Below, in pieces: positions 33,478 to 44,690 of a stretch of DNA of 64,000 nt. The DNA comes from Prorocentrum cordatum (lineage: Eukaryota > Sar > Dinophyceae > Prorocentrales > Prorocentraceae). The notes beneath the pieces were generated by a model. That model was not told the DNA's origin. It did no database searches and worked only from the letters and a program-made list of their open reading frames with translations. The stretch is from positions 17,501-81,500 of the forward strand of contig CAUYUJ010020613.1 of NCBI GenBank assembly GCA_963575745.1, in the 5' to 3' direction. The position numbers and the translations under genes are program-made. Position 1 is the first letter of the stretch, and each line of letters begins with the position of its first letter.

Positions 33478-34697
33478 TGAGGCTCGCAGCCCTCCAGGCA
33501 CGGCGAGGTCTTGCCCAGATCTGCGCGGTGCCTCACTCCGCAGGACCCACCAGCAGCCCTCGAAAGTGGCGAAAATTTCGCAGATCGCAGCCCCTCAGGC
33601 ACGGCGAGGTCTTGCTCAGATCTGCGCGGTGCTTCACTCCGATGGACCCTCCAGCAGCCCTCGAAAGTGGCGACAGTTCCGCAGATCGCAGCCCCCCAGG
33701 CACGGCAAGGTTTTGCTCAGATCTGCGCGGTGCCTCACTCCACTGGACCCACCAGCAGCCCTCGAAAGTGGCGACAGCTCCGCAGATCGCAGCCCCCCAG
33801 GCACGGCGAGGTCTTGCTCAGATCTGCGCGGTGCCTCACTCCGCTGGACCCACCAGCAGCCCTCGAAAGTGGCGACAGTTTCGCAGATCGCAGCCCCCCA
33901 GGCACGGCGAGGTCTTGCTCAGATCTGCGCGGTGCCTCACTCCGCTGGACCCACCAGCAGCCCTCGAAAGTGGCGACAGTTCCGCAGATCGCAGCCCCCC
34001 AGGCACGGCGAGGTCCAGCTCAGATCTGCGCGGTGCCTCACTCCGCTGGACCCACCAGCAGCCCTCGAAAGTGGCGACAATTTCGCAGATCGCAGCCCCA
34101 GGCACGGCGAGGTCTTGCTCAGATCTGCGGCGGTGCCTCACTTCGCTGGACCCACCAGCAGCCCACGAAAGTGGCGACAGTTCGCAGATCGCAGCCCCCC
34201 AGGCACGGCGAGGTCCAGCTCAGATCTGCGCGGTGCCTCACCCCGCTGGACCCACCAGCAGCCCTCGAAAGTGGCAACAATTTCGCTGATCGCAGCCCCT
34301 CAGGCACGGCGAGGTCTTGCTCAGATCTGCGCCGTGCCTCACTCCGCTGGACCCACCAGCAGCCCTCGAAAGTGGCGACAATTTCGCAGATCGCAGCCCC
34401 CAGGCACGGCGAGGTCTTGCTCAGATCTGCGGCGGTGCCTCACTCCGCTGGACCCACCAGCAGCCCTCGAAAGTGGCGACAGTTTCGCAGATCGCAGCCC
34501 CCCAGGCACGGCGAGGCAGATCTGCGCGGTGCCTCACTCCGCTGGACCCACCAGCAGCCCTCGAACGTGGCGACAATTTCGCAGATCGCAGCCCCCCAGA
34601 CACGGCGGGGTTTTGCTCAGATCTGCGCGGTGCCTCACTCCGCTGGACCCACCAGCAGCCCTCGAAAGTGGCGACAGTTTCGCAGATCGCAGCCCCC
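33478..34697 (+). repeat. 101-bp satellite, about 12 copies, open in all + frames
   Basis: GGCACGGCGAGGTCTTGCTC starts at about 33497, 33598, 33699, 33800, 33901 and 34002, then on to about 34604. The unit contains AGATCTGCGCGGTGCCTCAC, GACCCACCAGCAGCCCTCG and AAGTGGCGACAGTTTCGC. It has no stop triplet on +, and 101 leaves remainder 2 on division by 3, so each frame cycles through all three unit translations. Frames of 282, 448 and 486 codons result. A few copies carry 1-12 bp deletions. There is no evidence that it is translated. Confidence 0.95.
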
Positions 34698-34802
34698 ATC
34701 GTCGGCGAAGAGAGGGCAGGAGGAGGCGGGAGGCGGGAGGGGGACGCGACCACACCCCTTTATTCAAAACGAATACCCAACCAAGGAGGGTTGGGAACAA
34801 CA
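34698..34802 (-). repeat. Shared satellite-flank module (copy 2)
   Basis: The reverse complement of 25492-25590 in word order (GGTTGGGAAC at its right end, TTCAAAACGAATACCC, GACGCGACC). It abuts the 101-bp array. Confidence 0.65.
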
Positions 34803-34851
34803 ACTGTTACAATCATTTTATGACTGTTCGAGCGCGTTCCTTTATGTTCGG

Positions 34852-35325
34852 CGATGACGGGCGTCATGGGGGGGAAGGGGGGGAGGGCGGGGGGGGTATG
34901 ACGTGACGCCCCCCCCCCCGCCGTGTGGTTCCGGCACCACAGCCGCGCCCGCGCGCACGACGCGACGAGCGACGAGCGACGAGCGACGACGACGACGCGA
35001 GCAGCATGTAAGTGGCGATCTGCCCATTGCGCCTGTGTACACCACAACGCTCGCGTGCACCACACCGCGCGTGTGCACCACAGCGCCTGCGTACACCGCA
35101 ACAGCCGTGTGCAACGCACCGCCCGTGTATACCACAATACTTGGGAGCACTACAGCGCCGGTGTACATACACCGCAGCAGCCATGTGCAACACAACGCCT
35201 GTGTACACCACAGTGCTTGCGTGCACCGCAGCGCCTGTGCACGCCACAGCGCCTGTCTACACCACAGCATCCGCGTGCAACGCAGCGCTGGTGTACACCA
35301 CAGTGCCTGCGTGCATAGGACAGGT
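34852..35325 (+). repeat. 18-bp minisatellite array, forward orientation, with flank
   Basis: Begins with a ATGACGGGCGTCAT palindrome and a GACGTGACGCC/C run, then a CGACGAG block (34955-35005), GTAAGTGGCGATCTGC, then about 16 units of 18 bp of the type GTGTACACCACAGCGCCT (35030-35325). Confidence 0.8.
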
Positions 35326-35404
35326 AGAAGGAGCATGTACGTCAGGATCTGCTGCGGACAACTAAACGCCACGCCAGGAAAGTTCTGATAATCGAATGCG
35401 ACGT

Positions 35405-35460
35405 TTTTCCCTCCTCCCTCCTCCTCCACCTCCTCCTCCTCCTCCTCCTCCTCTTCCTTA
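35405..35460 (+). repeat. TCC microsatellite between the two 18-bp arrays
   Basis: CTCCTC repeats. The rest of 35326-35739 shows no gene. Confidence 0.8.
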
Positions 35461-35739
35461 CCCCCTGTCGTGCGGCTTGGCGTTACAACGCACGTGCGCA
35501 TCTCAGCGTGCACCGCAGAATGGTCGATTGAATCGGTCCACTTGGTTCTCGGACGGCCAGTTTAGCTGGAGCCTCCTGGACGCAAATGGGAGTTAGGGTG
35601 ATGCGGGCGGACTCGGGGGGACTCGTAGATTCCACCGGCGCTCTTTTGTCCATGAGGATTTGTTTTCCATTGTTTTCTCTGGAATCCACACGCGCTCCAT
35701 TTTGTCACAAGGATCCTTTCTGAAATCCTATACACAACC

Positions 35740-36226
35740 ATGGTGCTGTGTTGCACACGGCTGACGTGGTGCACACAGGCGCCGTGGCGTACACATGCAC
35801 TGCAATGCACGCAGGCATTGTGGTGTACACTGGTGCTGTGTTGCGCACGGCTGATGTGGTGTACGGAAGCGCTGTGGTGTACACAGGAGCTGCTGTGCCC
35901 GCAGGCACGGTGGCACAAACTGACGCTGTGTTGCACGCGGCTGCTGTGGTGTACATCGGCGGTGTGGTGTATTCAAGCGCTGTGGTGCACGCGGGCACTG
36001 TGATGTACACAGGCGTTGTGGTGCATATCGCCACCTACAGTTCGTGCTACCCGTCCTCCGTCATTCCCAAGCATTCCCAGACGCCGCTGGCGCGAAACGT
36101 GACGTCATCGACCCCTCCCCCCCAGATGATTGCCGTCATCAGCCCCGACTTAAAAACAGGCTCCAGCCGCGTCCGCTCGCACGACGACGATGAGCGACGA
36201 GCGACGAATCACGAGCGACGACGACG

Positions 36227-36285
<59 letters not shown>

Positions 36286-36430
36286 CTGCGGACCAGACAC
36301 CTATGCGGATTCCTACGCGGACACCTACGCGGATCCCAATGCGCACGGCGGCAGTGCCCGAAGCGCACTGGGGGGGAGCGTTACGTCATAGGGGGGGGGG
36401 GAGCGGGGGCCATGACGCCCGTCATGCCCC
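35740..36430 (-). repeat. 18-bp minisatellite array, inverted orientation, with flank
   Basis: Units complementary to those at 35030-35325 (GTGGTGTACACAGGCGCTGT type) run to about 36030. They are followed by the complement of GTAGGTGGCGATATGC, a (ACG)n block (36178-36285), and a G run with GTTACGTCATA and the ATGACGCCCGTCAT palindrome (36411-36426). It mirrors 34852-35325, except that the ACG block keeps the same orientation. Confidence 0.75.
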
Positions 36431-36750
36431 AAGCAATAAAGAAACGGGCTCTTCTCTCAGGATGGTGTTTACGATGCGCCGTTCATCCTCACGCAGCACT
36501 TGAGGATGGTGTTTACGATGCGCCGTCGACGGCAACACCAGACCGCTCACCCTCCGGGTCTTCGCCTCCGGCTCCTGTCCGAGGCGTTCCTTTTCCTGTG
36601 CAAGCTCCTCGGCACCGCATGCACCCTGGCCCGCCCTCCAGCCGCCTGAGGCCCCGCCCGCCTGTGCTCTGTCTCCCCAATTCGAGCTTTGCGTAGCCCG
36701 CCTAGTTTTTAACCGGAAGAGGCTCGCTCTCGACCCACAGACCAAAAAAC

Positions 36751-37421
36751 TGTTCTCTCTTACCGGCTCGCGTGCCATTCAACACGTATATTCCCGACCC
36801 TCGAGACCCGCCCTCTTCGTCCTCGATCGAACATCCCTGGGGGTATATGTACTTGGCGCAGCCCCTGAAACAGGGGAAGAGAGGACGGATGGAAAAGGGA
36901 GGGAGAAGGATCGAACACGGGAATAGCAGGAGGGGGGCTAGGAGCAGACAACACGTGGCAGAACCAAATGAGCCCATCGGACGGGTAGACCCTAACGAGC
37001 GGGTTGGGAAGGCGGGCCCAAGCGGCCATGTCGAGCAGTCGGCTTGCTGAAGCGTGAGTACTGGATGAATCGCGAGGAGAGCTCGAGCGATAACGCAATT
37101 CCCACATGAATCGTGAGAAAAGCCAGAGCGAGAGCGTGACTCCTGAATGTCGAGGGCGCCGCGTCTGAATAAATTGAAAAGAATTCCCACGTGAGAGCGC
37201 GAGTCCTGCATCGAGTCTGAGGAAGTCCCGCGCGAGAGGGCGATTTTGGAATAACTTGTGAGGAAGTATCAGGCGGGAGCCGCTGTTGCTGTTAATCGGG
37301 GGCCAAAGACACAGTTTGGTGGCCCGAGACTTCCCCTTGCAAAAAAGGTACGACCCCGGGAGGAGCACTCTAATTGAAAAATGCAAAATGGTTACCAGAG
37401 GGGGTCAACTATAATTAATCT
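36751..37421. repeat. Dispersed repeat X, uninterrupted copy
   Basis: About 670 bp whose left part matches 29203-29595 and right part 33053-33345 without a break. No frame shows a domain, and the termini do not look like TG...CA LTR ends. Confidence 0.8.
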
Positions 37422-37442
37422 TAAGACATGAAAAACCGACCA

Positions 37443-37443
37443 A

Positions 37444-37495
<52 letters not shown>

Positions 37496-37556
37496 GCAAC
37501 AACAACAAAACAACAAACCAAAACAAAGCTAAACAAAACAACAGCAAAAACAAAAA
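37443..37556 (+). repeat. (CAA/CAG)n microsatellite
   Basis: CAACAG and CAACAA repeats 20 bp after repeat X, comparable to the AAC tract that precedes X at 29190. Confidence 0.9.
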
Positions 37557-37629
37557 ACGTGGCCGCGAGGGCTGATACAACGATCGAAGGCCAAGGGTGA
37601 ACCTGGCCAGGGTTGTTGCGTGTGTACAG

Positions 37630-37818
37630 TTGCCAGCTTCCGTCCTGAACTCGGCGACGAACATCTGCAGGTCGAAGTTGGTGGCGGGCCCCTTCAGCTG
37701 CATGCAGCCGCGCACGAAGGTCTCGATCTCGACCTGACCGTCGTCGTCCGCGACGTCGGACATGGTGTCAAAGAACTCCATGACATGGTGCGTCTGCAGC
37801 TGGAGCAGCATGAGCAGC
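37630..37818 (-). CDS. Voltage-gated cation channel, exon E (second EF-hand-like segment)
   Basis: Begins at 37818 after CGCGAG| (acceptor AG at 37820-37819). Its first base completes an Arg codon opened by exon D, then LLMLLQLQTHHVMEFF, a degenerate EF-hand-like loop in SDVADDDGQVEIETFV, and GCMQLKGPATNFDLQMF. This is the usual C-terminal signature of dinoflagellate single-domain channels after S6. Loop position 12 is Thr rather than Glu, so calcium binding may be weak or lost. The exon end (about 37630) is a guess: after NFDLQMFVAEFRTE the sequence loses character. A stop or further exons beyond repeat X were not found. Confidence 0.75.
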
Positions 37819-37954
37819 CTCGCGCGATGCCCCACGGGCCCTCCTCATCCCCTGGCCCGTTGTCATTTTGATCGCTGGGCACACCTCTTGGCGCACTTGA
37901 TGCGCGCGTCAAAGAATGGGGTCAGCACGCCCCGGTCGAGGATCGAACAGTTGG

Positions 37955-37996
37955 GGGAGGAGGAGGAGGAGGAGGAGGAGGAGGAGGAGGAGGAAA
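37955..37996 (+). repeat. GGA microsatellite in the D-E intron
   Basis: Short GAGGAGGA tract. The rest of this intron (37819-38435) is AAG/GGCCC-rich filler. Confidence 0.85.
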
Positions 37997-38435
37997 GTCG
38001 AGGATCGAGAGGAAGGAGGAGGACCCAAGATCCAGAATCCAAGGTCGAAGTTTTACGAGGAGGGCCACGGAGGAGAAGGGCAGAAAAACGACCCACAAGG
38101 TCCAAGAGGGCCCAAAGAGGGTCCGAAGTGGCCCGAAGGACCCCGAAGGCTGCCTCACGGGAGCCCACGAAGGACGGAAGGGAGCGAGGACCAAGAGGAG
38201 AAGAGGACCCCCCACACGATTCGGAAAAGCGCGTCACAAATGACGGCTTTCCCCAGCCTGTGGACACGAAGTGCCGCACATAACCGCATCCTGCGCGCCC
38301 CATGACCAGTCGCAGCCCAAGCTGCCGGACTGGGACGATAGCGAGCGGGACTTGCCGCAGGCAGCAGCTTAGCAGTGAGTGGGAAGGATCGGCGAGGAGA
38401 AACGCAGGGGCACGAACAGATTTCCCGCCCTGGGC

Positions 38436-38625
38436 CTCGGAATGTGTTTCCTTCGAAGGCCGTCTTCAAACTGCTCCCTGGTCAACTTCCCCGAGAAGTC
38501 GGTGTCGACTTGACGGCATAGATTCTTGAGCTCCTCTGCATGGGCCTTTTCCCTGCGAGCGTGCTCCATGGCACGCGCCTCGGAATTCGGCGAGAGGGTG
38601 TCCATCGCAGACTCCACGAAAATAC
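38436..38625 (-). CDS. Voltage-gated cation channel, exon D (end of S6, EF-hand-like)
   Basis: 190 nt. The acceptor is GAAG|GT (AG at 38627-38626); the first two bases complete a Gly codon, then IFVESAMDTLSPNSEARA, a coiled linker EHARREKAHAEELKNLC and an EF-hand loop in VDTDFSGKLTREQFEDGLR. GIFVESAM is the cytoplasmic end of S6 and the following helix. In the loop, positions 1, 3, 5 and 6 are D, D, S and G, but position 12 is Gln with Glu at 11. The donor must be CCGAG|GC (intron begins at 38435): joining at that point gives HIP-R-LLMLL in frame with exon E. The intron to exon E is 617 bp. Confidence 0.8.
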
Positions 38626-40226
38626 CTTCGCTTGTCATGAGATGACTTCAATATTATCGTCATGGCTTCAGCGTCTGGCCTCTCTGATGAAGCGAGCGCG
38701 GCCTCAATAAGGGCGTACAACTCTAGTGAACAGCTAACTACACTCATTCTATACGACTGATAGCAAACTAAGGCTTAGAGTCAGCGAAAAACAGTATTGA
38801 CACACAGGGAAATACATGTTGCGGTGCTGCTCAGGTTTGATCTCAAACGCACTGCAGCTAATTACATTGCGGCGGTGCTGCGCATTTCTTGTAGTGCCCC
38901 TCTTTGCTCTGGTTTGATGTGACTTGACGTGTCTTCCATTGGTTCGCAATGCATTGCGTTGTCTTGCTTTGGCCCACTCAGCTGTCGCTTATTTTCCGTC
39001 ACGTTGCTTTGCATTGCACTGCCTCCCTTTTGTAGTGCACGACTGAGCATCACATTGCTCTCGTACGCTGCGCATCACGCTGCACTGTATCGAATCTGCA
39101 TGGCTCCGCACTGCACCGCACTGCTGCTCATAGGGGGCGCCCTCGACGAACGAGGGGGCACCTCCGAGGCACCGGGGCGGCGCCCAGCCAAGCTCAGACC
39201 GCGGGCGGGAAAGCACAGACGAGCATCACTGTACAAATTCCCATCCCCACCGGCATGGCCCGCCCCACTGACCGATCGACGCCCCCCCGGATGAGCATGC
39301 GTGCGCTGGGTAAGACTGCCCTCCTCCTCCTCGCCCTCCTCCTGCCCCTCAATGAGCATCGCCCTCCTCCTCGCCCTCCTCCTGCCATCGTTTCACCGAT
39401 CCCTACCCCCATTGGCATGGCCTTGGCCCCACCCACCGACCTACCCCCCAGATGGCGATGCGTGCTGTTCCCTTCGGTCTTCGCGGGGTCCCTCCCCAAC
39501 TGCGGGGGTGGGCTGGTGGGGCTGAGAGACCATGGCCCAGCGTGGATAGGGATCGGATACGCTGGATGGGATCATATATGATCGGCCCCCCTCCCATTGG
39601 ATCCACGGGGGTTGGGGGGGGGATGCACGTGCTGTTGGAACGGGGCGGAGGGTGAGTTGGAGGAAGAGGCGAAGGAGGAGAAAAAGGGTGACGAGGAGGA
39701 GGAAATGGAGGCAGAGAGGGAGGATGAAGGATGTGCAAGCTCCGTCGGAAGGTCCATCAACCCCCACTTGATAAAAATACCATCCAGAATAAGCCGTGCT
39801 GAGCAAAGTGCACAAGACCTCGGCACCGCCCGCGGACGTGTCCATCATGGGACGTGCGGCGATCCAAAGCGAGCCCGAATCAGGGCCAGGTCGCGCGCGT
39901 CCGTTCCCGCCGCTGCGACTTGCTTCGCCTCGTCGGCGCGAGCGAGGCCGCGACCGCCAAAGTGGGTAGATCAGACGGACCACATCTGTTCATCACTCCA
40001 GACGATGGGCAGCAGCTCTTTCCACCAAGAGAGCTCGCGGTGGCCGAGACCTCCTCGACCACATCTACCCCTCGATGGGACGCACAAGGACATGCTAGTA
40101 CTATATAGCCTCCTCGGAGGCGTGCGTCCGACCCGAACAGAGAGTACAACCATCTTGTAGCATATCGTCTCCCGAGCGGTACGGCCAGAAAGCGCTCGCC
40201 ACGAAGCATATACTACAAGAGTTGTT
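38626..40226. other. Giant intron, proximal part: minisatellite-like filler
   Basis: 38860-39125 repeats words such as CATTGCGTTG and GCATTGCACTGC. 39240-39305 and 39405-39465 are diverged copies of a GGCATGGCC...CGATGCGTGC block. GGA and CTC tracts occur at 39310-39390 and 39655-39730. No coding exon was recognised. Confidence 0.5.
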
Positions 40227-40311
40227 GGCGCGCGCATCGCCTGTGGAGAGGGGCGACGCACACATGGTATCACTATTTTGGTGTGGCGCCGATCGCCCCG
40301 TCGATGATACA
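40227..40311 (+). repeat. Modular repeat end C, copy 1
   Basis: GGCGCGCGCATCGCC...GACGCACACATGGTATCA...GTGGCGCCGATCG...TCGATGAT; repeated at 41067-41151. Confidence 0.8.
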
Positions 40312-40465
40312 GCCAATACGTAGAATCAGGACGCACAAGAAGGATGCAAGGGCCTTGGAAGGCCATGTCGACACTTGGCGAGGGGGGCGCGGCCAGCGAA
40401 AGCGGCCAAGGACAAGGATGAGCCGCAGAGAAGAATGCAAGGGTAACCTATACGGGTTGATTGTA

Positions 40466-41053
40466 TACCTATACGAGCACCCTTCGGCTGATAAGGAGGG
40501 TGGGGGGTGGGGGGAAAGAACCAACTGCTGACAAATGCGATGGGTATGGTGATTATGACGATGCTGGTGATGCGCCCTCGAATAAGCGACGACGCGTGAT
40601 GACGATGGTGCGCTGCGATGTAATGTCACTATCGCCCCCGCTGTCTATCTCAATGTCACAACTAACGTCGCAATCAATATCAGTGTCGATCTCACTTTTG
40701 ATCTCACTATCCGTCCCATTCTACAGATCCCATGATCGATCTTATTATCGGCTTCACTATCGATAACAAGGCGGGAAACCCTGGGCCACTGCACGCCCAC
40801 CGCCGACAGAACACCGACGGGACACCAACGGGACACCTACGGGACACCACAAGACACCACGGCGGGACACCCCAGGCCACTGCACGCCCACCGGGGGCGG
40901 AAGGGCGATCCACTGCATCCGAATCGCCCAAGCGCTCTCGCGCGCCCACGCAGCTTCGCCTCGCCCGCACGCACGACACGAACACGAAACCGAAAACGAC
41001 TTCCCGGTGGGGGGCTCTCCGTTCCGCTGCGACCTCACCCCCCAACGTCCGAC
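40466..41053 (+). repeat. Modular repeat, unit 3: end A, ATCGAT core, GACGGGACAC repeats, end B
   Basis: End A at 40466-40520 (CCTATACGAGCACCC, TGATAAGGAGGGTG). The core at 40620-40760 has CACTATCGAT/TCTCAC words. ACCGACGGGACAC repeats run 40810-40870. End B at 40939-41053 has CAGCTTCGCCTCGCCCG and CACCCCCCAACGTCCGAC. It is flanked by two copies of end C. Confidence 0.75.
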
Positions 41054-41066
41054 TGTAAGATTTCTC

Positions 41067-41151
41067 GGCGCGCGCGTGGCCTGGGAGGGGGGGCGGCGCA
41101 CAGATGGTATCAGTATGTCGGGGTGGCGCCGATCGACCCCTCGATGATGCT
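41067..41151 (+). repeat. Modular repeat end C, copy 2
   Basis: Direct repeat of 40227-40311 at 840 bp distance, starting 13 bp after end B. Confidence 0.8.
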
Positions 41152-41499
41152 CGGCCTCAGCGACCGTGCCCTGGAGACCCTTCTGGGCCTCCGAGGGCCC
41201 CGGTGCCCATGGCCTCTCTCTCGCTCTCTAGCCGGCGGCGCCCGCCGCGGGCCCCTCTGGCGCTCTCTGTCTCCCACGAGGGCTTCCAGCCGCGCCGCAT
41301 GCTGCCGCTCAGGGCGCACGTGTGCCCCTCCACCTGCGCACACCCCCGGCACGCGGGAGGGGGGCGTGAGGGCATTGAAGGCGCGCGGGGGAGTGGCCTC
41401 CACGCGCGAGGCCTTCGATTCTCCCTGGCGGGGTGCACATGGGTGCAGGTCCTGCTCTGGGCAGGCCTGCCTGGGGTCCCCGTAGTACCACAGTGGGCG
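41152..41499. other. Intron filler, no recognised gene
   Basis: High-GC open frames on both strands without motif. Confidence 0.4.
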
Positions 41500-41830
41500 T
41501 GGAGGCAGGGAGGCAGGGAGGGAGGCAGGGAGGGAGGGAGGGAGGGAGGGAGGGAGGGAGGGAGGGAGGGAGGGGAGGAGAAGGAGGAGGGGGAGGTCGT
41601 CGGCGCCCTCCCGTGTATGCGTGTCAATAGGCCCCGGCCTAAGCACCACATCAAGGTGCTCGGGCGCTCGGGCAGACCCGCGGCCGCGGAGGAGGAGGAG
41701 AGGGAGGGGGGGGAGGGAGAGGGGGAGGGGGAGGAGGAGGGGGAGGAGGAGGAGGAGGAGGAGGAGGACGAGGAGGAGGAGGACGAGGAGGAGGAGCAGG
41801 ACGACGACGACGAGGAGAACGAGGAGGAGC
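41500..41830 (+). repeat. (GGGA)n and GGA/GAC purine tracts
   Basis: (GGGA/GGCA)n at 41505-41575 and imperfect GGA/GACGAG repeats at 41685-41830, separated by about 110 bp of mixed sequence. Confidence 0.9.
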
Positions 41831-44467
41831 GAGCCCGGACGCTCCCCTGTGACTGCATCGGGGCCAATTTTTCCCACAGAACTCGCGCCCCTGACCCCTG
41901 GATGTCTTGCGGAGGCCTCCTCCGAGACGGTCCAGGACGTGTGGTGTCGACCAGCACCACGGACCTTGCAGGTGAGGCCCAGCTCGGATCTGCAAATTCC
42001 CTGCCGCGCCCGCAGGGAATCTGAGGCCCGGCCTGAGTTCTAACTTGCTCTTCAAAGGCGCAGGGGGGAGAAGGAGGAGACCCTGGTGTTGTTTACGCCA
42101 GCGCCAATACTGCCACGGTCCGCTGCGCAGGAGTGGGAAGCCCGGCCGGGATTCTGACTCGCTCCTTACGGGGGAGGAGCACATAGTTTGGGGCAGTTTG
42201 CACAGGCGCTCGCAGCGCTGAAGTTCACGACGTCGGCTTCGGCGTCGCTGATTTTGGACTCGCGGGCAGCAGTGTTGGGTGGTGTCGACACTGCTGGTGG
42301 CGGCGGCTTCACTAACAACCACGAGTTTGCTGTTGTGTACTCGCGGGTACAGTCAGCGGGAATACTCCTCCAACTGTTACAGGCGGGCCTGGCTGGTTGC
42401 CAGTTGGCATGCGCACGTGTACGGCAAGACCTGTCGTCTCAACGTGGACGTCATCTTCACAAACGCAGGCGATAGTGCCGTCGGCATCGATCATGTCAGG
42501 ACGGCCCGCTGTGTGGCTGTGGCTGTGGGTGTGAGCAGGAGCGCGATGACCACATATTGGACTACTGTCTGCATCGATCTCGCCATCGTAATGGCCTAGG
42601 CATCAGCTGCATGAGCATAGCTGCCCTCTCCGGCTGTGTCAACTACTCTGATGTTGTAAGCAGCTTCGACGTCCTTACTGGAAGTGGTAGCGAATGTCGG
42701 ACCTGTCGCTTGAAACATTAGGACAGCAGCTGCATATGCATCATAAGTATGGGCTTCGGCGGTATGAGCACCAACATCGTCTTCATCCTCAAATTCGTCC
42801 TCATCGTCGGCATTACCGCGGTCGGGCCGAGGGTGCTCGCTGTCGTTGCTGTGGCCATCGTCGTCGTCGTCGTCCATCTCGCTGTTACGAGTAGGGTGAA
42901 TGACGTCGTCCTTCTGGGACGCCCCCTGTGGGAGGCACTGATGACACCACTCTTGCCGATGGGCGCAAAATGGGCCGCCAGGGGCGCGAGTAGGGAAGCA
43001 AAGCGTGCCAACGTGTGAGGGGAAACACTAACACGTGTGGCGCCTTCCGCTTCGGCGGCGTGGCCGCTCTTTGCGACGGTGGTCGCGCAGCAGCGCAACA
43101 GGACGACGAGGACCTGCGCGTCGACGAAGTTCAAAGTTCTCTGGCCATGTTCGCGGCCGAAGGGATGGTTTTCCCAAGTGACCTGAATATGGTATGCGAC
43201 ATCGGCATAGATCCCGTCGAGCGCTCACTGGTACAGAGTGTCTACGCCGCCCGCTGGCAAAGGTATGGGCGCCGTACTAGCGTCATACATGTCGTTCGCG
43301 TCATTGGTATAGTGGCTGTCGTTGGAAGGCGCGTCGCCTGGGTGCCTTATACAAATGCGATAAGATCGTTCTGCTGTGACTCGCCTGTGCTGATCGTGGT
43401 GACGGTCTGGCCAGCATCGCGTACACGACCAGGGGCACGGCAAGGGCCTCGTGGGCAGCGTCAGGGTACCCTGTGCCCTAGCTGCGCTCAAGCTGGTTTG
43501 CACGGGTTTGCGAGACGCTGCTCGGCAGCAAGGACAGGTCCAAGTCGTGAGCCGTGCTGAGGGGTGCATACATAGTTGAGCCAGGGTAGCGGCTTCAACG
43601 ATGATGCCGCTCGCCCCCACATGTAGCGCCAAGTTGCGTCGTCGTTTGCCGATGTACGATGGGGTGCCGCCCCTGCTGAGAGTGGTGGGACATGATATGA
43701 CGGGCAGGATGCCGTCATCGACCTCTGTGCAAGTGTAAAGCGTCAGCAGCAGCTGTCACAAGATCAGATTGCTGAGTTTGTGACGTGTGAGTATACCGCC
43801 GTAGTCGCACGATGCAGCATATGCACAGGTCGCAAAATTGCTACGACGAAGGAGGGAGGAAGAAGGAAGGAGAGAGGGAGATGGCCAAGGTAGGTGCGCT
43901 CGCGCCATATCGGACATCCTACTCCACTCACCCATCCCTTCCCATTTCGCTGATGTCTTCCCTATCCACCAGCGCGTGCCATAGCGGACCTGGAACTCCA
44001 AAAAGGACCTCATCGTGTCATGCACAATCACGAAAAGGGAGCTGCATACGTTGGAGGAGGTGGCGGATGAACAGTGGATGAGCAGGAGAGAAGGATGACG
44101 ATGAGGAAGGAGGAGGACGAGGAGGAACAGCAGCAGCAGGAGCAGGAATGTGAGAAGCGGGAGGAGCAGGATGACCAGGGGAAGGTGTGGGAGGGGAAAG
44201 GAGCGAGTCGACGACGATGCGGAAGCATTCAGATCCATAAAAGTGGCCCGCGCTGGGGTGAGAGCGCTATTCTGAAAACTGTAGGAGCAAAGCGCCGATC
44301 CTAAAATGAGGCCAACGCTGCAGCGGGAGCATCATATTGAGACTCCGGAAGCGCCGCTTTTGTTTCTTTTATACACAATGTCACCAAGAAATTGGAATCT
44401 GAACTCTTTCAATCCTGTGCAAAAAAACACTACTCGGAGGGGGCGGGCCACTCCCCGGCCATCTTCG
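41831..44467. other. Giant intron, middle part: no recognised gene
   Basis: Two related blocks with GGCCCGGCCTGAGTTCTAAC / AGCCCGGCCGGGATTCTGAC occur at about 42025 and 42150. 42190-43750 has loose GTCGTC/CATCGT repeats and open frames on both strands, without a family motif. 44090-44170 is GGA/CAG-rich. Confidence 0.4.
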
Positions 44468-44470
44468 GGG

Positions 44471-44513
<43 letters not shown>

Positions 44514-44515
44514 GA
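44468..44515 (+). repeat. (GA)n microsatellite
   Basis: About 24 GA units with single AA/GG slips; GGA-rich text follows to 44690. Confidence 0.9.
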
Positions 44516-44690
44516 GAGCAGCATTCATGTAGAACCATTGTCGAGGGGGCAGGGGGGGAGGCCGAAAAGAGAAGAGGAGGAGGAGGGTGAAAGGGAGTCA
44601 GAGGGAGCGAGCAGGACAGAGGAGCTGGAGGAGGAGGCAGATGAGGAGGATGGGGGACGAGGACGCGGAAGAGGAGAGGAGGATTGGCGC

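Noticed and set aside
33446-34906. 486-codon open frame that could be a repeat protein
   Set aside because: All three + frames are open because the 101-bp unit lacks stops; no signal, domain or start context.
36751-37421. Repeat X as an LTR of the Copia fragment
   Set aside because: The left and right halves lie on opposite sides of the fragment instead of a full copy on each side, and the ends are not TG...CA.
42596-43632. Acidic and mixed frames on - and + as possible exons
   Set aside because: Both strands are open with no family motif and the DNA carries loose GTCGTC/CATCGT repetition.
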